Positions 43,598 to 54,700 of a stretch of 64,000 bases of DNA are shown here, one piece after another (the first letter of the stretch is position 1; each line of letters begins with the position of its first letter). Position numbers and translations under genes: made by a program. Origin of the DNA: Lepturacanthus savala (taxonomy: Eukaryota; Chordata; Actinopteri; Scombriformes; Trichiuridae); contig CM060462.1 in assembly GCA_030544235.1 (NCBI GenBank), positions 525,501-589,500 of the forward strand, given 5' to 3'. Below the pieces are notes generated by a model that saw only the letters and a list, made by a program, of their open reading frames with translations, ran no database searches and was not told the DNA's origin.

Positions 43598-44870
43598 TGG
43601 TGAACACTGTGGTGAACACTGTGGTGAACACTGTGGTGAACACTGTGGTGAACACTGTGGTGAACACTGGGGTGAACACTGGGGTGAACACTGTGGTGAA
43701 CACTGGTGAACACTGTGGTGAACACTGTGGTGAACACTGGTGAACACTGTGGTGAACACTGTGGTGGACGCTGTGGTGAACACTGTGGTGAACACTGTGG
43801 TGAACACTGTGGTGAACACTGTGGTGAACACTGTGGTGGACGCTGTGGTGAACACTGTGGTGAACACTGTGGTGAACACTGTGGTGGACGCTGTGGTGAA
43901 CACTGTGGTGAACACTGTGGTGAACACTGTGGTGGACGCTGTGGTGAACACTGTGGTGAACACTGTGGTGAACACTGTGGTGGACGCTGTGGTGAACACT
44001 GTGGTGAACACTGTGGTGAACACTGTGGTGGACGCTGTGGTGAACACTGTGGTGAACACTGTGGTGAACACTGTGGTGGACGCTGTGGTGAACACTGTGG
44101 TGGACGCTGTGGTGAACACTGTGGTGAACACTGTGGTGAACACTGTGGTGGATGCTGTGGTGAACACTGTGGTGAACACTGTGGTGAACACTGTGGTGGA
44201 CGCTGTGGTGAACACTGTGGTGAACACTGTGGTGAACACTGTGGTGAACACTGTGGTGAACACTGTGGTGAATACTGTGGTGAATACTGTGGTAGATACT
44301 GTGGTGAACACTGTGGTAGATACTGTGGTGAACACTGTGGTGAACACTGTGGTGAACACTGTGGTGAATACTGTGGTGAACACTGTGGTGGATACTGTGG
44401 TGAACACTGTGGTGAACACTGTGGTAGATACTGTGGTGAACACTGTGGTGAACACTGTGGTGAACACTGTGGTGAATACTGTGGTGAACACTGTGGTGGA
44501 TACTGTGGTGAACACTGTGGTGGATACTGTGGTGAACACTGTGGTGAACACTGTGGTGGATACTGTGGTGGATGCTGTGGTGAACACTGTGGTGGATACT
44601 GTGGTGAACACTGTGGTGAACACTGTGGTGGATACTGTGGTGAATACTGTGGTGAACACTGTGGTGAACACTGTGGTGAACACTGTGGTGGATACTGTGG
44701 TGGATGCTGTGGTGGATGCTGTGGAGAACACTGTGGTGAACACTGTGGTGAATACTGTGGTGAATACTGTGGAGAACACTGTGGTGAACACTGTGGTGGA
44801 TACTGTGGAGAACACTGTGGTGAACGCTGTGGTGAACACTGTGGTGGACATGGTGGTGGATGCTGTGGAC
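43598..44870. repeat. 12-bp satellite of about 1.27 kb
   Basis: About 105 copies of GTGAACACTGTG with GGACGC, GGATAC, GAATAC and AGATAC variants. Part of it shows a 48-bp higher-order unit of three GAACAC words and one GGACGC. Because 12 is a multiple of 3, long frames are open on both strands; I do not call them genes. Confidence 0.97.
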
Positions 44871-44986
44871 TCCTTTGCAAAACAGGGATGGAGCATGTGT
44901 GTCTGGAGTTCATTGATATTGAAGAGCAAATGCTTTTATTCCAAATGTTGAAGGAGGCACAGAAGCTGTTTGCAGAGGTTGCATGT

Positions 44987-45082
44987 ATGACCATGTATGA
45001 CCATGTATGACCATGTATGACCATGTATGACCATGTATGACCATGTATGACCATGTATGACCATGTATGACCATGTATGACC
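44987..45082. repeat. 10-bp tandem repeat
   Basis: About nine and a half perfect copies of GACCATGTAT. Confidence 0.95.
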
Positions 45083-45099
45083 AGCAGGGCTGAGCTGCA

Positions 45100-45855
45100 C
45101 CAATCACAGCCCTCGTGGTTGTGGAGGTGCAGCCTACGGTGAAGGGGTCTCTGTCGACAGCGTGACTACGGTGCAGGCAGAAGCATAAACTAGGCTGAAG
45201 GTGAATACATGCATTTTAAAAATCCTATCATCGGCTGATATCCCTGATGGAGCTGGAGCTGATCCCTTCACACCTGACGGGTGAACACCTGCCCCATCAT
45301 CGCAGGACGCATCAAAACAACACCTGTCCAGTGTCTGTGTACCTTAGCAGGTGATGCTACCGCCACATCAGGAGATCTATCATCACTCAAGATGAATGGA
45401 GAACACAGAAACAGCAGCATGGTCACTAAACTGAGCTCTGATAAGGTCCAGCTTCCTGCAGACGGCCCCACGTCTCTATACGTCCAAACAAGCAACAACT
45501 GAGTCCGTGAACGGTTGGAGAGGAACCCGCGCCTCCAAAACACCTCGCCTGTTGGTCACAACCTTGAAGGACCTCAGCAGAGAGGGAGATCCCAGCCTGG
45601 GATGATCAAATCACACACATGGAGCTGTGGTCTAGTGTAGACCACGTCCCACCCGATGGAATGTGGCCACGCCCTCCTGTGTAGCCCACAGGCCCTGGAT
45701 GAACCTACATATCAGCTGTGGTCTGTGGCCGATACGGACAAAACCACATCTGAGACTAATTAGTGAACACTGACCTCAGACTAACCTCAGACTAACCTGT
45801 AAACAGAGAAAATGTACTGTGGGTAAAACACGGATCTGAGGATCTGTATCTGAGT
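45100..45855. other. no gene recognised
   Basis: Opposing open frames at 45268-45543 have no family resemblance. Confidence 0.4.
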
Positions 45856-45859
45856 GGAT

Positions 45860-45860
<1 letters not shown>

Positions 45861-45909
<49 letters not shown>

Positions 45910-45960
45910 ACACACACACACACACACACACTCACTCACACACACACACACACACACACT
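45861..45960. repeat. 33-base C run followed by (CA)n
   Basis: An uninterrupted run of 33 C at 45861-45893, then CA with CTCA interruptions. Confidence 0.95.
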
Positions 45961-47680
45961 TCCCTTGTAAGACGGTTATAATCCATAAAATCCCAATAAA
46001 ATACATGTCTGTCTGTGGTTGTATTGTATTGTGTATATACAGCTCTGGAATAAAATAAGAGACCACTGCTTTGTTTTTCCTGAAATCAGCATCTCTACAT
46101 GTATTCCAGTCATTTCTGTTGGATTCCAACACATAAACACCTCATTCTGTTTAAAGAGGAATAAGAACAAAAAGACTGTGGAGAACATGAACGCTGTGAT
46201 TAAATATCAGGATTACTGCACCAAATATTGATTTCTGAACTCTTCTTAAGTGTAAACATTAGTTTTATGTTGTTTTAAAATGAATTTGATCTTGTTTCTT
46301 AGTTTGAGGTCTCTGGAGGTCATTTTGACTATTTATTTTGACTCTAACAGATTTGTTCCTTCTGTCCAACACATACCTACAAGTAATAAATCAGAATTTT
46401 GCAGTGGTCTCTTATTTGTTAATATACAACCCACTACAATCCCTAACTAGTACAAACCAATAACCCAGTTCAAATATCCACCTGACATCAATAAAACTAA
46501 ATAAAACCCATCACCATCAACAACCTCTTCCATAAGTGACTAATGAGGATAATTTAATAGTTTGCAGCTCTGATATGAAGAAGAAAGGCATTAACAACCA
46601 GTTCTGGTCCACGCTGAGCTCTGGATTCAGGTCTTACCTGAACGTCCTCAGGAGTTAAACGTCCTGCCGTCATAGAGAAGCAGCGAGTCCTGGTGAGAGC
46701 AGCCTTCACTCCTGACACCCGACAACAACTGATGTGAATACGAAGAGGCCGACGGAGGACAAAAGATCCAGCCAGGAGAGAGCCGACACCTCGACCCCCG
46801 ACACCTCCCCTCCCACCGATCCTCCATTCATATCGCACTGCAGGAGTCCCCCAGTCCCCTAGACCCCCCTCCCACCCCAACCCCCCACCCCACCCGCCGG
46901 CCGACTTAATGCGAGGAGCCTGATGAGAAGCCTGATGAGAAGCCGCATGGTGGATACAGACCATTAAGACACAAATACTCCCCCAGATTCTCTGCTCAGC
47001 AACAAGCTGCAACACAACAAAGGTGGAGGTCACTGAGACACCAACAGCAGCAGCATGTTACTACAGACTAATACCAATAATAATACTAATTCTGAGATAA
47101 CAACATGCCCCTGGACCTATAATCAGACTGAGAGTAACACTGACAGTGAACTGATCTTCATGTGTAAAATAGGAGACGTTTCCCTTTAAGAACAGCAGCC
47201 TCCTTTATTGCTTCAGCTTTTAGAAACCAGCCAACATAAAACATCACCTTCCTAATGTGGACTTTAAGACAATTCCTTAAAAAACAACGACTCAGACTAA
47301 ATTAAAGACTAAAACACGTGAAACAAAGTAGATTTATTTAAGTTTGGCCTTTGTCCCGACTGCTATATCTCAGTCTCTGTAAAAAAATAAAAAAAACAAA
47401 CACACTTAACACAAGTTCACAATTGAATAAATGACAATAAAACTGGCGTCAGCAGACGTTTTCACGGCACGGCGTAAATCAAAGCAGAACTTTGTGTAAA
47501 TGTGCTGTAGAAGCAGCGATAAAAGCGGAGTTTTACTCACACTTGTTACCGTTTAATCGTCGGCATCGGCCGACATAAATCTGACAAACCAGCTCTCAGC
47601 AGCTAAAACACAAACACAGCAAACGGCATAATGACCCCAATCAATCAGAGCTTCAGAGAATACAGCACGCTCCAACCAGC
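45961..47680. other. no gene recognised
   Basis: Contains a C-rich stretch at 46795-46905. The minus-strand frame at 46554-47033 shows no family match and its Gly-rich part comes from that C-rich tract. Confidence 0.45.
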
Positions 47681-47759
<79 letters not shown>

Positions 47760-48050
47760 TGGTTTTCGTCTGTTAGGAGGACCGACTTTTTAATCATCAC
47801 TTTTGGGGACCACCCTTTCTAAAGGTTCTAGAGATGTGAAAAAAATCAGGTACTCTATCCAGAGCATTGTTAGCTCATACACGACTTAAAAGATATGAAT
47901 TGATGAAGTACTGTCTTCCCCATACTACATGGGGACATAAAAAAAGACGGATTAACGTGGTTTGGGGGGACCTAATTTAAATATTATTAACATATTTCAC
48001 ACAAACTCCTATGTGATTTGTGGGGACTTTACAGGAAATCTATTAAAAAG
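47681..48050. repeat. (CA)n followed by a TGGGGAC-type dispersed repeat, left of the SET gene
   Basis: About 74 bp of CA run into TACTGGTTTTC and then several TGGGGAC or GGGGACC words. I recall CA-tailed repeats with TGGGGAC words as common in fish. A related sequence in the opposite orientation lies at 58325-58490. Confidence 0.5.
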
Positions 48051-48299
48051 AAATACTAGTAAATGCTGAATATTATAAATGATTACATTTGTTATATAAT
48101 TATTTATCTACATGTTTACATTCTCATTATTACAATTTTCTTCTTTCAGTATCACAATCATAACTACATTTTCAGTCAACTAGGAATGGGAAATATGACA
48201 AAATTCATATACAATTTTTTTTTGTTTTTGTACTGGCATTATATAATAATGTTACAAAAATAATGCATACAATCCTCAAAACATGAGTCTATATATTTT

Positions 48300-48393
48300 T
48301 TTATTCCATTGGCGATGCAAGGAAATATGTCTTAAGAAAGAAAAAGAAAGCATTTTAAAATATGTATATAACTGTGCAATTGTGCAATTTATT
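48300..48393 (-). terminator. candidate poly(A) signals of the SET gene
   Basis: AATAAA in transcript sense occurs at 48388-48393 and 48300-48305, about 160 and 250 nt after the stop codon, in AT-rich sequence. Which one is used cannot be told. Confidence 0.45.
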
Positions 48394-48552
48394 GTTATAT
48401 TTACTATACCATACTATACAAACATTCTGCATGTTTTAAATATTTCTAAATAAAAAAAAATACAAAAATACAAACAGAATTTTCACATATGCTTGTTTTG
48501 TTGTTATTATTGGCACTTAAACCAAAACCATAAGATGTTTTATGATAATGTT

Positions 48553-48785
48553 TTAATGATTTAAATATTGAATGTTTCTCTTGTATGCTGTAATGCGGTT
48601 GTAACCATAGAATTTTAGGTCGTGCCAGTCTCGGTTCTGAAGAACCTCTGGTTCAGCCCTTAAACACTTCTCACAGTCACGCTTTGCTGGTACAATGCAA
48701 GATGTGATGAATCGATTCATGTGCCTTTCCACTGCCTGCACCTCTACCTGCTGCCAGGGAGTTTTCTTCTTCCAGGTAACTGTAC
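48553..48785 (-). CDS. SET gene terminal exon: basic Trp/Cys C-terminal module
   Basis: An open frame runs from an acceptor at 48785 (phase 2) or an in-frame one at 48768 to TAA at 48555-48553. It encodes WKKKTPWQQVEVQAVERHMN, CEKCLRAEPEVLQNRDW and YGYNRITAYKR. The W-E-AV-RH-FI-C-x2-C-R-W-N-R pattern resembles a C-terminal module I recall at the end of many fish-specific and transposon-associated proteins. A DNA-binding role is speculation. Possible polyadenylation signals (AATAAA) lie at 48388-48393 and 48300-48305. Confidence 0.65.
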
Positions 48786-51700
48786 CTATAAGTAGTAAGA
48801 AAAAAATATGTTAATATAAAGGCAGGGACTTCTCAGCATTGTGGAATTAAAAGCAGATAAACTAAGTACAGCAACACTTTTGTGAGATTTGTAAATTGTT
48901 GACATCTGTTTATTTAAGTGAAATTGGTGTCTTTGAACTGAAAAATCTAAACTTAACAATTTGTGACAAAATTCCAAACAGATGTAAGGAGGTCAGTGAC
49001 TCATTGATTTGAGGTCTCAACAGTGGCAAAGGACGGGAGCTGGCCACTTCTCTGCTGGTAGATGGAATGCTGGTTGCCTGTAAACATACAATTTTTGTTG
49101 GCAGAGAGTGAGAATATGTAAATACAAGAAAAACATTGTCAATATATATAAACACTGTATAATGTTCATAATAATTAATTTACAGTAAAGTGTTTCTTAG
49201 TGGGCAGCCAAGCTCTATCTGTGTTCACACAACTCAATCAGACCAGGCCTTGTGAGGACATTTCACACACAACGTTACAGTTCCTTGTGAGGACCAGTGT
49301 TATTCAGTGTTTCACAGACAGATTCCAGTTTCTACTCAGACAATGACTGAAAGTGTCTTGTGGGGACGTCGTAAGTGTATAAAATAGACTGATAATAAAC
49401 TAAGAAAAAACAACATCTTAAGGTTGAAATCTGTTCTCAGTATCAACCAACGACTGAACTCTTAAATGCATTGCATTAAACTGTTGGATGGACTGATTCA
49501 CACTAGACTACCAACATTTACCCTACTTCCTCCTCTTAGATGGTTACAATACAAATATGAAATCATGATATATAGAGACTGGGATTAAAACTGAATTGAA
49601 GATTATGAATGCACCTGTTGAGGAGTAGTGTCTGGACCAGTGGTATCATCCATTTGAGGTATCAACAGTGGCAAAGGAGGAGAGTTGGCTACTTCCATGT
49701 TGGTAGATGGAATGCTGGTTGCCTGTAAACACAGAATTTATGTTGGCAGAGAGTTACAACATGGAAATATAATAAAAACATTATCAATATATGTGAACAC
49801 TGTATAATATCCATAATAATTAATTCACAGTCAAGTATTTCTTCATGGACAGCCACACTCTATCTGTGTTCACACAACTCAATCAGAACAGGCCTTGTGA
49901 GGACATTTCACACACAACGTTACAGTTCCTTGTGAGGACCAGTGTTGTTCAGTGTTTCACCGACAGATTCCAGTTTCTACTCAGACAATGACTGAAAGTG
50001 TCTTGTGGGGACGTCGTAAGTGTATAAAATAGACTGATAATAAACTAAGAAAAAACAACATCTTAAGGTTGAAATCTGTTCTCAGTATCAACCAACGACT
50101 GAACTCTTAAATGCATTGCATTAAACTGTTGGATGGACTGATTCACACTAGACTACCAACATTTACCCTACTTCCTCCTCTTAGATGGTTACAATACAAA
50201 TATGAAATCATGATATATAGAGACTGGGATTAAAACTGAATTGAAGATTATGAATGTACCTGTTGAGGAGTAGTGTCTAGATGAGTGGCATCATCCATTT
50301 GAGGTATCAACAGTGGCAAAGGAGGAGAGTTGGCTACTTCCATGTTGGTAGATGGAATGCTGGTTGCCTGTAAACACACAATTTATGTTGGCAGAGAGTT
50401 ACAACATGGAAATATAAGAAAAACATTATCAATATATGTGAACACTGTATAATATCCATAATAATTAATTCACAGTAAAGTATTTCTTCGTGGACAGCCA
50501 CAATATCTGTGTTCACACAACTCAATCAGAACAGGCCTTGTGAGGACATTTCACACACAACGTTACAGTTCCTTGTGAGGACCAGTGTTGTTCAGTGTTT
50601 CACAGACAGATTCCAGTTTCTACTCAGACAATGACTGAAAGTGTCTTGTGGGGACGTCGTAAGGGTATAAAATAGACTGATAATAAACTAAGAAAAAACA
50701 ACATCTTAAGGTTGAAATCTGTTCTCAGTATCAACCAACGACTGAACTCTTAAATGCATTGCATTAAACTGTTGGATGGACTGATTCACACTAGACTACC
50801 AACATTTACCCTACTTCCTCCTCTTAGATCGTTACAATACAAATATGAAATCATGATATATAGAGACTGGGATTAAAACTGAATTGAAGATTATGAATGT
50901 ACCTGTTGAGGAGTAGTGTCTGGACCAGTGGCATCATCCATTTGAGGTATCAACAGTGGCAAAGGAGGAGAGTTGGCTACTTCCATGTTGGTAGATGGAA
51001 TGCTGGTTGCCTGTAAACACAGAATTTATGTTGGCAGAGAGTTAAAACATGGAAATATAATAAAAACATTATCAATATATGTGAACACTGTATAATATCC
51101 ATAATAATTAATTCACAGTCAAGTATTTCTTCATGGACAGCCACACTCTATCTGTGTTCACACAACTCAATCAGAACAGGCCTTGTGAGGACATTTCACA
51201 CACAACGTTACAGTTCCTTGTGAGGACCAGTGTTGTTCAGTGTTTCACAGACAGATTCCAGTTTCTACTCAGACAATGACTGAAAGTGTCTTGTGGGGAC
51301 GTCGTAAGTGTATAAAATAGACTGATAATAAACTAAGAAAAAACAACATCTTAAGGTTGAAATCTGTTCTCAGTATCAACCAACGACTGAACTCTTAAAT
51401 GCATTGCATTAAACTGTTGGATGGACTGATTCACACTAGACTACCAACATTTACCCTACTTCCTCCTCTTAGATCGTTACAATACAAATATGAAATCATG
51501 ATATATAGAGACTGGGATTAAAACTGAATTGAAGATTATGAATGTACCTGTTGAGGAGTAGTGTCTAGATGAGTGGCATCATCCATTTGAGGTATCAACA
51601 GTGGCAAAGGAGGAGAGTTGGCCACTTCCATGTTGGTAGATGGAATGCTGGTTGCCTGTAAACACACAATTTATGTTGGCAGAGAGTTACAACATGGAAA

Positions 51701-54700
51701 TATAAGAAAAACATTATCAATATATGTGAACACTGTATAATATCCATAATAATTAATTCACAGTAAAGTATTTCTTCGTGGACAGCCACAATATCTGTGT
51801 TCACACAACTCAATCAGAACAGGCCTTGTGAGGACATTTCACACACAACGTTACAGTTCCTTGTGAGGACCAGTGTTGTTCAGTGTTTCACAGACAGATT
51901 CCAGTTTCTACTCAGACAATGACTGAAAGTGTCTTGTGGGGACGTCGTAAGTGTATAAAATAGACTGATAATAATCTAAGAAAAAACAACATCTTAAGGT
52001 TGAAATCTGTTCTCAGTATCAACCAACGACTGAACTCTTAAATGCATTGCATTAAACTGTTGGATGGACTGATTCACACTAGACTACCAACATTTACCCT
52101 ACTTCCTCCTCTTAGATCGTTACAATACAAATATGAAATCATGATATATAGAGACTGGGATTAAAACTGAATTGAAGATTATGAATGTACCTGTTGAGGA
52201 GTAGTGTCTGGACCAGTGGCATCATCCATTTGAGGTATCAACAGTGGCAAAGGAGGAGAGTTGGCTACTTCCATGTTGGTAGATGGAATGCTGGTTGCCT
52301 GTAAACACAGAATTTATGTTGGCAGAGAGTTAAAACATGGAAATATAATAAAAACATTATCAATATATGTGAACACTGTATAATATCCATAATAATTAAT
52401 TCACAGTCAAGTATTTCTTCATGGACAGCCACACTCTATCTGTGTTCACACAACTCAATCAGAACAGGCCTTGTGAGGACATTTCACACACAACGTTACA
52501 GTTCCTTGTGAGGACCAGTGTTGTTCAGTGTTTCACAGACAGATTCCAGTTTCTACTCAGACAATGACTGAAAGTGTCTTGTGGGGACGTCGTAAGTGTA
52601 TAAAATAGACTGATAATAAACTAAGAAAAAACAACATCTTAAGGTTGAAATCTGTTCTCAGTATCAACCAACGACTGAACTCTTAAATGCATTGCATTAA
52701 ACTGTTGGATGGACTGATTCACACTAGACTACCAACATTTACCCTACTTCCTCCTCTTAGATCGTTACAATACAAATATGAAATCATGATATATAGAGAC
52801 TGGGATTAAAACTGAATTGAAGATTATGAATGTACCTGTTGAGGAGTAGTGTCTGGACCAGTGGTATCATCCATTTGAGGTATCAACAGTGGCAAAGGAG
52901 GAGAGTTGGCTACTTCCATGTTGGTAGATGGAATGCTGGTTGCCTGTAAACACACAATTTATGTTGGCAGAGAGTTACAACATGGAAATGTAATAAAAAC
53001 ATTATCACTATATGTGAACACTGTACAATATCCATAATAATTAATTTACAGTAAAGTATTTCTTCATGGACAGCCACACTATCTGTGTTCACACAACTCA
53101 ATCCGAACAGGCCTTGTGAGGACATGTCACACACAACGTTAAAGTTCCTTGTTCAGCGTCTCACAGACAGATTCCAGTTTATACTCAGACAATGACTGAA
53201 AGTGTCTTGTGGGGACGACATAAGTGTATAAAATAGACTGATAACAAACTAAGAAAAAACAACATCTTAAGGTTGAAATCTTTCCTCAGTATCAACCAAT
53301 GACTGAACTCATAAATGCATTGCATTAAACTGTTGGGTGGATGGATTCACACTAGACTACCAACATTTACCCTAGTTCTTCCTCTTAGATGGTTACAATA
53401 TGAATATAAAATCATGATATATAGAGACTGGGATTAAAACTGAATTAAAGATTATGAATGTACCTGTTGAGGAGTAGTGTCTGGACCAGTGGCATCATCC
53501 ATTTGAGGTCTCAACAGTGGCAAAGGAGGAGAGTTGGCTACTTCCATGTTGGTAGATGGAATGCTGGTTGCCTGTAAACACACAATTTATGTTGGCAGAG
53601 AGTTACAAATTTGAAATATAAGAAAAACATTATCAAAATATGTGAACACTGTACAATATCCATAATAATTAATTCACAGTAAAGTATTTCTTCATGGACA
53701 GCCACACTATCTGTGTTCACACAACTCAATCCGAACAGGCCTTGTGAGGACATGTCACACACAACGTTAAAGTTCCTTGTTCAGTGTCTCAGACAGATTC
53801 CAGTTTATACTCAGACAATGACTGAAAGTGTCTTGTGGGGACAACATAAGTGTATAAAATAGACTGATAACAAACTAAGAAAAAACAACATCTTAAGGTT
53901 GAAATCTTTCCTCAGTATCAACCAACGACTGAACTCATAAATGCATTGCATTAAACTGTTATGTGGACGGATTCACACTAGACTACCAACATTTACCCTA
54001 GTTCCTCCTCTTAGATGGTTACAATATCAATATAAAATCATGATATATAGAGACTGGGATTAAAACTGAATTGAAGATTATGTATCTACCTGTTGAGGAG
54101 CAGTGCCTGGACCAGTGGCATCATCCATTTGAGGTCTCAACAGTGACAAATGAGGAGAGTTGGCTACTTCCATGTTGGTAGATGGAATGCTGGTTGCCTG
54201 TAAACACAGAATTTATGTTGGCAGAGAGTTAAAACATGGAAATATAATAAAAACATTATCAATATATGTGAACACTGTATAATATCCATAATAATTAATT
54301 CACAGTCAAGTATTTCTTCATGGACAGCCACACTCTATCTGTGTTCACACAACTCAATCAGAACAGGCCTTGTGAGGACATTTCACACACAACGTTACAG
54401 TTCCTTGTGAGGACCAGTGTTGTTCAGTGTTTCACAGACAGATTCCAGTTTCTACTCAGACAATGACTGAAAGTGTCTTGTGGGGACGTCGTAAGTGTAT
54501 AAAATAGACTGATAATAAACTAAGAAAAAACAACATCTTAAGGTTGAAATCTGTTCTCAGTATCAACCAACGACTGAACTCTTAAATGCATTGCATTAAA
54601 CTGTTGGATGGACTGATTCACACTAGACTACCAACATTTACCCTACTTCCTCCTCTTAGATGGTTACAATACAAATATGAAATCATGATATATAGAGACT

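Noticed and set aside
43559..45054. Open frames of 400-490 codons on both strands
   Set aside because: They lie entirely on 12-bp and 10-bp tandem repeats whose unit or sequence avoids stops. All frames are open, there is no splice or family support, and composition is pure repeat.
45268..45543. Opposed open frames of 91 and 73 codons
   Set aside because: No family resemblance, no splice context; the length is compatible with chance.
46554..47033. Minus-strand frame of 159 codons as a possible gene or first exon
   Set aside because: The Gly-rich middle comes from a C-rich tract; no recognisable domain, splice site or conservation argument.
50334..53762. Repeated minus-strand frames of 63-74 codons (MSCVNTD type)
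   Set aside because: They run through intron sequence and the acceptor of the array units in the wrong frame for the exon; shadows of the array.
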